From Brevibacterium gallinarum (GTDB taxonomy: Bacteria > Actinomycetota > Actinomycetes > Actinomycetales > Brevibacteriaceae): a stretch of DNA of 64,000 nt. The notes beneath the pieces were generated by a model. The model saw only the letters and a program-made list of their open reading frames with translations. It was not told the DNA's origin and searched no databases. Below are positions 49,935-57,435 of the stretch, piece by piece. The stretch covers positions 1-64,000 of the forward strand of contig NZ_JACSPY010000007.1 in assembly GCF_014836885.1 (NCBI RefSeq), written 5' to 3'. Position numbers and translations under genes: made by a program. The first letter of the stretch is position 1. Every line of letters begins with the position of its first letter.

Positions 49935-51403
49935 AGCGGATCTTCGGACTCGAAACCGAGTACGGGCTGGCATACACGCAGGGGGAGTCCCGGCGCGTCG
50001 GGCCCGAGGAGATCGCCCGGTACCTGTTCCGCCCGGTCGTCGAATGGGGCCGGTCGTCGAACGTGTTCCTGCCCAACGGCGCGAGGCTGTACCTCGATGT
50101 CGGCTCTCACCCGGAATACGCGACGGCCGAATGCGACCGGCTGCCCGATCTGCTCGCCCAGGACGCCGCCGGCGACCAGATCATGGTCGAGCTGCTGGAG
50201 CAGGCGCAGCAGGCGCTGACCGCCGACGGCATCGACGGGCGCGCCCATCTGGTGAAGAACAACGTCGACTCCGCCGGCAACTCCTACGGCAGCCACGAGA
50301 ACTTCCTCATCCGCCGGTCGATGGACTTCTCCCATCTCACCACTGTGCTGCTGCCCTTCCTTGTCACCCGCCAGCTGCTCGTCGGTGCCGGGGCGATCAT
50401 CCCGGCGAAGGTCACGACCGAGCTCAAGCCGGCAGATTCGAACCGCGCGAACCCGCACGCCCCGGCCCGCACCCCGCAGCTGGACCCTGGACTGCTGCAG
50501 TTCGGGCTTTCGGCCCGCTCCGATGTCATGTGGGAGGGCGTGTCGTCGGCGACGACCCGGTCGCGGCCGATCATCAACGCCCGTGACGAACCGCACGCCG
50601 ATGCCGAGAAGTACCGGCGGCTGCATGTCATCGTCGGGGACTCGTCGATGTCGCAGACGACGACCGAACTCAAGGTCGGCTCCGCTGCCCTCGTCCTCGA
50701 CCTCATCGAAACCGGCGTGCCGATCGAGGACCTGAGCCTGCGCAACCCGATCCGCGACATCCGCCGCGTCGCCCGAGATCTCACCGGCCGCACCGAACTC
50801 GAACTGGCCTCCGGGCGGACGATGACGGCCCTGGAGCTGCTCGGCATCTACCTGCGCCGGGCGCAGAAGCTCGTCGCGAAAGGCGACCACAGCCTCGGCG
50901 ATGATGCGACCGCCGCCCGGGTGATCGACCGGTGGCAGCGGATGCTCACCGCCGTGGACACCGGTGACTTCGCGCCCGTGGCAGCTGAGATCGACTGGGT
51001 CATCAAACGCCGGCTCTTCGACCGCTACATCGCCCGCGGGGACATCGAACTGTCAGATCCGCGGATCGCCCGGCTCGACTTCGCCTACCACGACCTGACC
51101 CCGCAGACCTCGATCTTCAAGCAGTTCGAGGCCAAAGGCGCAGCCGCACGCGCCGTCACTGCCGAGGCCGTCGAACAGGCACGCCGCCGCCCGCCGTCGA
51201 CCACCCGGGCGCATCTGCGCGGCCAGTTCGTCGCCGCAGCCCAGGGCGCGGGCAAGGACTACACCGTCGACTGGGTGCACCTGAGGCTCAACGACCAGCT
51301 GCAGCGGGCGATCGTGCTCAAGGACCCGTTCTCCGCAGCGCACGAGCAGGCCGAGAAGCTCATCGCCGGGCTCGACGGAGAGCCTGCCGCGTTCGACGTC
51401 TGA
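49931..51403 (+). CDS. pafA: Pup ligase PafA
   Basis: This 490-residue ligase phosphorylates the Glu at the Pup C-terminus with ATP and joins it to lysines of target proteins. It starts [14 protein letters not shown] with Mg-binding glutamates Glu8 and Glu10, and has Asp56 in YLDVGSHPEYATAE, KNNVDSAGNSYGSHENFLI and NARDEPHADAEKYRRLHVI. The absence of the Dop loop separates it from Dop. The start is GTG, overlapping prcA. It is the last gene of the coupled pup operon. Confidence 0.95.
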   Translation: MKRIFGLETEYGLAYTQGESRRVGPEEIARYLFRPVVEWGRSSNVFLPNGARLYLDVGSHPEYATAECDRLPDLLAQDAAGDQIMVELLEQAQQALTADGIDGRAHLVKNNVDSAGNSYGSHENFLIRRSMDFSHLTTVLLPFLVTRQLLVGAGAIIPAKVTTELKPADSNRANPHAPARTPQLDPGLLQFGLSARSDVMWEGVSSATTRSRPIINARDEPHADAEKYRRLHVIVGDSSMSQTTTELKVGSAALVLDLIETGVPIEDLSLRNPIRDIRRVARDLTGRTELELASGRTMTALELLGIYLRRAQKLVAKGDHSLGDDATAARVIDRWQRMLTAVDTGDFAPVAAEIDWVIKRRLFDRYIARGDIELSDPRIARLDFAYHDLTPQTSIFKQFEAKGAAARAVTAEAVEQARRRPPSTTRAHLRGQFVAAAQGAGKDYTVDWVHLRLNDQLQRAIVLKDPFSAAHEQAEKLIAGLDGEPAAFDV

Positions 51404-51516
51404 GCGCGTCTGCCGGTCAGCCGAGAGCATCAAGGCCGCGTGCGTGTGACACACAGTGCCATGCCAGTAAGATTCTGTACGTTTGTGGAGATCACTCCGA
51501 CCTGAGAGGAATGCCC

Positions 51517-52482
51517 GTGCGAAAGACCCTCATCGGCGCGCTCGCCGTGTCCGCGCTGCTGCTCACCGGCTGCGGTGCCGACGACAGCGCCGACGGCAAT
51601 CCGGCTGAGAGCCCGGCCGTCGACGCTTCGAATGCGAAGTCCACCTCGCTTGACGACGTCGAGGTCACCGGCGAACCCGACCAGAAGCCGGAGGTCTCCT
51701 TCGAGGCCCCGCTGGTCATCGAGAAGCCGGAGAGCACCGTCGTCTCCGAAGGCGACGGACCCAAGGTCGAAGAGGGCCAGCAGGTCACAGCGAATATGAC
51801 GCTCGTGTCGGGCAACTCCGGCGAGATCGTCGAATCCGGTTACGACACCGAGCAGCCCTCCGGCTTCCCGGTCGACAAGGCGCAGATCAACGAGGCGCTC
51901 TACGACGCCGTCATCGACGTGCCGGTCGGTTCGCGGGTGCTCATGAGCCTCAACGGCGCAGCGAAGTCCGGTGATGACCCGGAGACCCTCGTCTATGTCA
52001 TCGACATCGTCAAGGCGGAGAAGCTGCCCGAGCCGCTGGAGAGGGCCGAGGGCACCGAGAAGGAGCCGCCGGCCGGGCTGCCGAAGGTCACCCGTGACGA
52101 CACCGGCAAGCCCAGCGTCGAAGCCCCTGAGGGCGAGGCGCCGCAGGACCTCGTCGTCGAGCCGACGATCGAAGGCGATGGACCGGTGGTCGAAGAGGGC
52201 CAGACCGTCCAGGCCCACTACTCCGGCTGGCTGTACGACGATGTGACGAAGACCTTCGACTCCAGCTGGGACCGCGGCGAGCCCTTCTCGTTCACCGTCG
52301 GTGCCGGTGAGGTCATCAAGGGCTGGGACGAGGCGGTGGCCGGTCAGAAGGTCGGCTCGCAGCTGCTCGTCATCGTGCCCCCGGACAAGGGCTACGGTGA
52401 GCAGGGCTCGCCGCCGAACATCCCCGGCAACGCCACGCTCATCTTCGTCGTCGACATCCTGTCCGCCACCGGCGGCAAGTGA
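51517..52482 (+). CDS. FKBP-type peptidyl-prolyl isomerase lipoprotein
   Basis: A 321-residue exported lipoprotein. The signal peptide ends with a lipobox (LLLTGC, Cys19), followed by a 40-residue acidic linker. There are two FKBP-like units: the first (about residues 70-165) lacks most of the active-site aromatic residues, and the second (about 215-321) is complete, with HYSGWLYDD, FDSSWDRGEPFSF, VIKGWDEAVAG and PPDKGYGEQG. It should help fold exported proteins. The GTG at 51517 is preferred over the ATG at 51511, because the GAGAGG ribosome-binding site is too close to the ATG. Confidence 0.87.
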   Translation: MRKTLIGALAVSALLLTGCGADDSADGNPAESPAVDASNAKSTSLDDVEVTGEPDQKPEVSFEAPLVIEKPESTVVSEGDGPKVEEGQQVTANMTLVSGNSGEIVESGYDTEQPSGFPVDKAQINEALYDAVIDVPVGSRVLMSLNGAAKSGDDPETLVYVIDIVKAEKLPEPLERAEGTEKEPPAGLPKVTRDDTGKPSVEAPEGEAPQDLVVEPTIEGDGPVVEEGQTVQAHYSGWLYDDVTKTFDSSWDRGEPFSFTVGAGEVIKGWDEAVAGQKVGSQLLVIVPPDKGYGEQGSPPNIPGNATLIFVVDILSATGGK

Positions 52483-52517
52483 CCCCCGCCCACCTGCAAG
52501 CTACGAGAAGAGGAACC

Positions 52518-52892
52518 ATGGCCAAGACGAAACCCGAAGTCGACTTCCCCGGCGAGAACCCGCCGAGTCAGCTCGAGATCATCGACGACATCGTCGGTGA
52601 CGGCCCCGAGGCGAAGGCCGGCGACACCGTGTCCGTCCACTACGTCGGCGTGGCTCATTCCACCGGCGAGCAGTTCGACGCCTCCTGGGACCGCGGCCAG
52701 CCGCTGCAGTTCAAGCTCGGCGTCGGCATGGTCATCCAGGGCTGGGACGAAGGTGTGCAGGGCATGAAGGTCGGCGGACGCCGCACCCTGCGCATCCCGC
52801 CGCACATGGCCTACGGCCCCTCGGGAGTCCCCGGGGCGATCGCACCGAACGAGAGCCTCATCTTCGTGTGCGACCTCGAAGGCGTCAGCTGA
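52518..52892 (+). CDS. cytoplasmic FKBP-type peptidyl-prolyl isomerase
   Basis: This 124-residue protein is a single FKBP domain: VHYVGVAHSTGEQFDASWDRG, QFKLGVGMVIQGWDEGVQGM, RIPPHMAYG and LIFVCDLEGV are all present, so the active site is complete. No signal peptide is visible. It follows the lipoprotein FKBP by 35 bases and has an AGAGGAA ribosome-binding site, so both are probably expressed together. FKBPs also sit next to pafA and pafBC in many other actinobacteria. Confidence 0.92.
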   Translation: MAKTKPEVDFPGENPPSQLEIIDDIVGDGPEAKAGDTVSVHYVGVAHSTGEQFDASWDRGQPLQFKLGVGMVIQGWDEGVQGMKVGGRRTLRIPPHMAYGPSGVPGAIAPNESLIFVCDLEGVS

Positions 52893-52916
52893 GCCGCTGA
52901 ACCTGCCTCAGCGGCT
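52892..52916. terminator. bidirectional terminator between FKBP and DUF3866 genes
   Basis: AGCCGCTGA (52892-52900) pairs with TCAGCGGCT (52908-52916). A second eight-base-pair hairpin (52915-52934) overlaps the stop of the convergent gene and could be its alternative. Confidence 0.6.
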
Positions 52917-52925
52917 GGCCTGGGC

Positions 52926-54074
52926 TCAGGCCAGCCGCCCAGCTGCACAGGTGCCCGCCGCGGCAGCGGCGATGAAGGACACCGGGTCCTCAGACAGACC
53001 CCGTCCCATCGTCGACAGCCGCACGGGCACCTGCTGCAATTCACCCAGCAGACCCCGCGGGTCGACCCATGCGACGTCATGGCGGGCAAGCTCGGGCAGC
53101 TGGGAATCGACCGTTTCGATGACCGCACGCGGATCGGCACCATCAGCGCCGATCGCCGCTGTCACCTCCTCATCGCTCAGCTGTGTGAGATCCGGCAGCG
53201 GGACGAGGCAGCCGGGATTGGCGGCCTTGCCGACAGCGGTGAGCGTGTGATGGGAGATGCCGTAGTGGCGGCCGCGGGCATCGGCATTCGACATCCTCGC
53301 CACCGCGATCGGCAGCCCGCCGAGGAACGCCGCGGCATTCAGGTGATCGGCGACCATCATGCCGGTGAACCCGTACGGAGTGCCGGTGCCGAGGTTGCCC
53401 GGACCCTGGGAGACGATGACGACATCGGCGCGGGCTACCTCGGCGGCGGCCAGCAGCGCTGAGTGGATCGTCACCGCCTCATAGTCGCCTCCGTAGGCCT
53501 GCCCGACGCTGATCGTCGCGGCCAGCCAGCCGCGCTCACGCAGCTCAGCGACCGAGCGGGAGAACGGCAGCGGCAGGGCAGCCCCGTCGGTCATGACATA
53601 GGCGACCCGCGCCTCGGGAGCGGTGACCCGGATGCCGGCCAGGATCGCCGGCAGGGCGGAGTGCAGATCGGCGACGACGACGGGCAGGCCGGACAGCGAG
53701 GCGGTGTCGCGGATCGCGGCGTGGTGCTCGGATTCCTGGTCGTCGACGCCGAGGACCATCGTCTGCAGCGGCGCATAGCGGTCCTTGACCATGTGGCCTG
53801 GCTGCGGCGGGGGATCGGCCGGCAGGTTCTCCGGCAGGGCGACGATGAGCCCGAAGCCGCCGGTGCCCAGCCTGCGGGCCAGCGCCGAGACGTTGACGAG
53901 CACCCGGTTCCCGGCCGCCGGGGTGCCGACGATGTCGGTGTAGGCGATCGCGCTGATGACCCGGTCGCCATCCTCGCGGCCGGGCAGCGGTGCGGTGAGT
54001 TCGACACGGGTCTGGTGGACGCCCGGCCAGGTCGTGGTGACCTCGCAGACGGTTCCTTCACGCCAATGGATCAT
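52926..54074 (-). CDS. DUF3866 family protein
   Basis: This 382-residue protein is the actinobacterial form of DUF3866. IHWREGTVCEVTTTWPGVHQ at the start, GFGLIVALPENLP, VMTDGAALPLPFSRSV, IVSQGPGNLGTGTPYGFTGM and GRHYGISHHTLTAVGKAANPG are conserved. The fold looks alpha/beta; no function is established. A minus-strand TACGGT -10 (54087-54082) ends seven bases before the ATG. It is divergent from pafB, with 39 bases between the two starts, so both promoters overlap. Confidence 0.86.
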   Translation of the reverse strand: MIHWREGTVCEVTTTWPGVHQTRVELTAPLPGREDGDRVISAIAYTDIVGTPAAGNRVLVNVSALARRLGTGGFGLIVALPENLPADPPPQPGHMVKDRYAPLQTMVLGVDDQESEHHAAIRDTASLSGLPVVVADLHSALPAILAGIRVTAPEARVAYVMTDGAALPLPFSRSVAELRERGWLAATISVGQAYGGDYEAVTIHSALLAAAEVARADVVIVSQGPGNLGTGTPYGFTGMMVADHLNAAAFLGGLPIAVARMSNADARGRHYGISHHTLTAVGKAANPGCLVPLPDLTQLSDEEVTAAIGADGADPRAVIETVDSQLPELARHDVAWVDPRGLLGELQQVPVRLSTMGRGLSEDPVSFIAAAAAGTCAAGRLA

Positions 54075-54081
54075 GTGCTTA

Positions 54082-54107
54082 ACCGTACCGGGCAAACGTA
54101 GTAGCTT
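54082..54107. promoter_or_regulatory. overlapping divergent leaderless promoters of DUF3866 and pafB
   Basis: Minus-strand TACGGT (54087-54082) and plus-strand TAGCTT (54102-54107) lie 14 bases apart and end seven and six bases before their start codons. Binding of polymerase to one would probably exclude the other. Confidence 0.5.
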
Positions 54108-54113
54108 AGAAGC

Positions 54114-55178
54114 GTGAACCAGATACGCCAGGCCACCGAGCGGCTGCTCAACCTGCTCATCGCCCTGCGTGCCGCCTCCGGCTGGGTCGACCGCGACACG
54201 CTCAGGCGCAAGATCAGCGGCTATCACGACCTGAGCGACGAAGCCTTCGACCGGATGTTCTCCCGCGACAAGGACGCGCTGCGCGAGCTGGGGATCGAGA
54301 TCTCGACGACGAACTGGACCGACATCGGCTCGACCGATACCGTCTACGGCTACCGGATCACCAACGAGGACTACGAGCTGCCGGCCATCGACTTCACCCC
54401 CGCCGAAGCCGCTGCGCTTTCGGTCGCCGCCGACTGGTGGCGCTCCTCACCAGCGGCCGGGCAGGCCGAGCGCGCCCGCTACAAGCTCACCGGCCTCGGC
54501 ACCGAGCTCAGTCAGCCGGCCACCGGCCCCGAGGCGGCGGTCACCCCGTCCCCGGAGTTCTGGCCCGGCGACGTCGCCACCGCGATCAGCGTCACGAGCG
54601 AACGCCTGCCGGTGCGGTTCTCCTACCGCAAGACCAGCGGTGAGACCGCCACTCGCACCCTTGAGCCCTATGCGCTGCTGACCCGCGGCAACCGCGTCTA
54701 CCTCATGGGCCGCGATGTCGACCGCGAGGCGGTGCGCACCTTCCGGCTCTCACGCATCATGGGCCGGATCCGCAAGGCGCCCAGGCGCAGCGCTGGTGAC
54801 TACGAGATCCCGGCCGGCTTCGAGGCCGCCGCCCACTTCGACCCCGGCCCGGAGGCCGGCACCCGCAAACAGGCGGTCATCGCCATCGCCCCGGGACGGG
54901 CCGAACCATTGCGCCGCGAGGGCACCCACACCGGCACGACCGCCCGCGGCTGGGACACCTTCAGCCTCGAATACGAAGATGAAGAGCTGTGCGCGACGAC
55001 GCTGGCCGAGTTCGGCCCCAGCGTGCGGGTCATGAGCCCGCGCGAGCTCGCCGCAGCACACCGCGTGCATGTGCAGGCGACGATCTCGGCACTCACCGGG
55101 CTGCTGTCCGGTGAGGCTGGCGCGGGTTCGGCCGCCGGAGCAGGGCAGGAGGATGACGATGGCGCAGACGACACCTGA
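54114..55178 (+). CDS. pafB: transcription regulator PafB (WYL domain)
   Basis: A 354-residue HTH-WYL protein. The winged helix lies at about residues 5-70 (RLLNLLIALRAASGWVDRDTLR), the WYL domain at about 150-240 has VRFSYRKTSGE and LMGRDVDREAVRTFRLSRI, and a WCX domain follows. With PafC it forms the PafBC activator of LexA-independent DNA-damage genes, known in mycobacteria, whose ligand is thought to be a single-stranded nucleic acid. The start is GTG, probably leaderless. The 3' end overlaps pafC. Confidence 0.93.
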   Translation: MNQIRQATERLLNLLIALRAASGWVDRDTLRRKISGYHDLSDEAFDRMFSRDKDALRELGIEISTTNWTDIGSTDTVYGYRITNEDYELPAIDFTPAEAAALSVAADWWRSSPAAGQAERARYKLTGLGTELSQPATGPEAAVTPSPEFWPGDVATAISVTSERLPVRFSYRKTSGETATRTLEPYALLTRGNRVYLMGRDVDREAVRTFRLSRIMGRIRKAPRRSAGDYEIPAGFEAAAHFDPGPEAGTRKQAVIAIAPGRAEPLRREGTHTGTTARGWDTFSLEYEDEELCATTLAEFGPSVRVMSPRELAAAHRVHVQATISALTGLLSGEAGAGSAAGAGQEDDDGADDT

Positions 55179-56145
55179 GCGGCTCAGCCGGCTGCTCGGC
55201 CTGGTCCCGTATCTGACGGCGAATCCGGGTGCTGAGCTTCACGAGGTGGCCGAGGCATTCGGCTGCACCCGTGAGGAGCTCATCGACGATCTGGAGCTGC
55301 TCTTCGTCTCCGGCCGGCCCGGGCACATGCCCGATGACCTCATCGAGGCCAGCTGGGAGGACGACCGCATCTACGTCTCCAACGCCGAGGAGGTGTCCGT
55401 GCCGGTGCGCCTGTCGCGCGCCGAGGCCGGCACCCTGACCTTGGCGCTCGAGACGATCCTCGCCCTCGACCCACCCGACGCCGAGGCGGTGCGCAGCGCC
55501 AAGGACAAGCTCGCCGCCGCCGCCAGCCTGGAGGAGACCGGGCAGCGCTTCGACATCGTGCTCCCACCGGTCGACCCGCAGGTCAGGCGTGTCGTCGAGG
55601 AAGCCTTGGCCAGCAGCGATGACCTGCAGCTGTCCTACTATGTGCCCAGCCGCGATGAGCTCACCGAGCGGGTCGTCGACCCGCTGACGCTCCGGCTCTC
55701 CGGCCGCTGGTATCTCGAAGCCCACTGCCACACCGCCGGCGGGCTGCGCAGCTTCGCCCTCGACAACATCCGCCGCATCCGCCCGGTGCCCGCCCAGGAG
55801 CACGCGTCTCCGGCAGACCCTGCCGATGCCACCGCCCCCGAGGCGGAGGGAACCTCGCGCACACAGCCGGCCGGCGCCTCGGGCACGGTGACGATGACGC
55901 TGACGAGCACCGGCGCCCGGCTCGTGGAGGACCTGCCGGTCCAGACACGGTATGACACCCACGGTCCCGGGACGGTGACGATCACCCTGCCGGTGTACGA
56001 CCAGGCGTGGCTGGTGCGCTGGCTGCTCGCCCACGGCAGGCACGTCATCGCCCTCGACCCGGTCGATGCCGCCCATGAGGCGCTGCGGCAGTCGGAGGCC
56101 GCCCGCGAGGAGATCAGCTCACCGCCGCACCGCGCCGCCGGGTAG
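55159..56145 (+). CDS. pafC: transcription regulator PafC (WYL domain)
   Basis: This 328-residue paralogue of PafB has a winged helix at the start (RLSRLLGLVPYLTANPGAEL, then FGCTREELIDDLELL), the WYL domain (LQLSYYVPSRDELTERVVDP, then GGLRSFALDNIRRI) and a WCX domain. PafB and PafC act as a heterodimer; here they are separate genes with a 20-base overlap. I use the ATG at 55159, which is six bases after the AGGAGG; the ATG at 55153 adds two residues. Confidence 0.92.
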   Translation: MAQTTPERLSRLLGLVPYLTANPGAELHEVAEAFGCTREELIDDLELLFVSGRPGHMPDDLIEASWEDDRIYVSNAEEVSVPVRLSRAEAGTLTLALETILALDPPDAEAVRSAKDKLAAAASLEETGQRFDIVLPPVDPQVRRVVEEALASSDDLQLSYYVPSRDELTERVVDPLTLRLSGRWYLEAHCHTAGGLRSFALDNIRRIRPVPAQEHASPADPADATAPEAEGTSRTQPAGASGTVTMTLTSTGARLVEDLPVQTRYDTHGPGTVTITLPVYDQAWLVRWLLAHGRHVIALDPVDAAHEALRQSEAAREEISSPPHRAAG

Positions 56146-56160
56146 CGCACAGTCCGGCGG

Positions 56161-56190
56161 TGTGAAGCACACGGCCGGAAGGACTACAAT
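56161..56190 (+). promoter_or_regulatory. tatA promoter
   Basis: TACAAT (56185-56190) is a good -10, with a weak TGTGAA -35 (56161-56166) at 18 bases. It gives a 20-base leader with an AAAGGAG ribosome-binding site, so tatAC can be expressed apart from pafBC. Confidence 0.55.
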
Positions 56191-56217
56191 TGAGGCAGTC
56201 ATTGCAAAGGAGACTCC

Positions 56218-56508
56218 ATGCGCCCGAGCCCTGTTCACTTTCTCATCCTCGTGCTTGTCATCATCGTCATCTTCGGTGCGGCCAAGCTGCCGATGGTGGC
56301 CAAGAACCTCGGCAAGTCGATGAAGGTGTTCAAATCCGAGGTCAAGGACCTCCGCGACGATGAGAGCGCCGATGACGAGGCCAAGGAGATCACCGACGCG
56401 CAGCGCCGCGCCGACACCGGTGGCTCCCACCGGGCTGAGAGGACCGCAGAGGAGCGCATCGGCGAACCCCGCACCGAAGGTGAGCCGCGGCACGACGACC
56501 GCCTCTGA
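56218..56508 (+). CDS. tatA: Sec-independent translocase subunit TatA
   Basis: A 96-residue protein with one N-terminal transmembrane helix (about residues 6-22), then a GAAKLPMVAKNLGKSMKVFK amphipathic helix and an acidic/basic tail. It forms the pore of the twin-arginine pathway with TatC. The hinge residues FGAAKLP are intact. It has its own promoter and is followed by tatC after eight bases. Confidence 0.93.
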   Translation: MRPSPVHFLILVLVIIVIFGAAKLPMVAKNLGKSMKVFKSEVKDLRDDESADDEAKEITDAQRRADTGGSHRAERTAEERIGEPRTEGEPRHDDRL

Positions 56509-56516
56509 GGCCGTCG

Positions 56517-57338
56517 GTGGCGAAACTTCCCAGACGTCTGCCCCGACGTCAGAACCCTGAGAAGCGGATGTCCCTGGGCGGGCATCTGCTCGAGCTCCGC
56601 AACCGGGTCATCATCTGCCTCATCGGGTTGCTGCTCGGGGGGATCGTCGGCTGGATCCTCTACGACCCGGTGCTGGAGATTCTGCAGACCCCGATCCGGC
56701 AGGTTGCCGAACAGGACGGCCGTGACGCGACCCTGAACTTCGCCGGTATCGCCTCCCCGTTCGACCTCAAGATCAAGGTCTCGCTGTTCCTCGGCATCAT
56801 CCTCACCACCCCGCTGTGGCTCTACCAGCTGTGGGCTTTCATCATGCCCGGGCTGACGAAGAAGGAGAAGCTCTACGCCCTCGGGTTCCTCGCCGCTGCC
56901 GTCCCCCTGTTCTTCATCGGCGCAGCACTGGCGTTCTTCGCGCTGCCCAATGCGGTGCGCGCGCTCATGACGTTCACGCCGATGGGGGCGTCGAACTTCG
57001 TGCCGGCGCAGGACTACTTCTCCTTCGTCATGCTCATCATCGTCGTCTTCGGCATCGCTTTCGTGCTGCCGGTGCTCATGGTCGGGCTCAACCTCGTCGG
57101 CATCCTCTCAGCTGACACGATCCGCCGCTCCTGGCGCTGGATCGTCGTGCTCGTCTTCGCGTTCGCTGCGATCGCGACCCCGTCACCGGATGCGCTGTCG
57201 ATGTTCTTCCTCGTCGTCCCGATGATGCTGATGTTCTTCCTCGCCTGGGTCATCTGCCTGCTCAACGACCGCAAACGCAAGAAGCGGATGATCGCCGAGG
57301 GCACCTGGGTCGACCCGGCAGAGCTCGACGAGGACTGA
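56517..57338 (+). CDS. tatC: Sec-independent translocase subunit TatC
   Basis: This 273-residue membrane protein has six transmembrane helices and is the receptor for twin-arginine signal peptides. RMSLGGHLLELRNRVI is the conserved lead with the key Glu, and FIMPGLTKKEK marks the first cytoplasmic loop. Additional conserved parts are SFVMLIIVVFGIAFVLPV and ATPSPDALSMFFLVVPMMLM. The start is GTG. It is next to tatA, and a tatB is not seen in this window. Confidence 0.94.
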   Translation: MAKLPRRLPRRQNPEKRMSLGGHLLELRNRVIICLIGLLLGGIVGWILYDPVLEILQTPIRQVAEQDGRDATLNFAGIASPFDLKIKVSLFLGIILTTPLWLYQLWAFIMPGLTKKEKLYALGFLAAAVPLFFIGAALAFFALPNAVRALMTFTPMGASNFVPAQDYFSFVMLIIVVFGIAFVLPVLMVGLNLVGILSADTIRRSWRWIVVLVFAFAAIATPSPDALSMFFLVVPMMLMFFLAWVICLLNDRKRKKRMIAEGTWVDPAELDED

Positions 57339-57421
57339 GACCGCTGAGCTGACTGCCCGGCACCGTCCTGAGCCCACAGATTCCGGGCGAGCCTGCACCA
57401 GCCGGGCCGCTTCCGAGGCGG

Positions 57422-57427
57422 TAGACT
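57422..57427 (+). promoter_or_regulatory. leaderless -10 of helY
   Basis: TAGACT ends eight bases before the ATG at 57436. No ribosome-binding site is visible, which fits a leaderless start. Confidence 0.5.
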
Positions 57428-57435
57428 GGTGCGAT

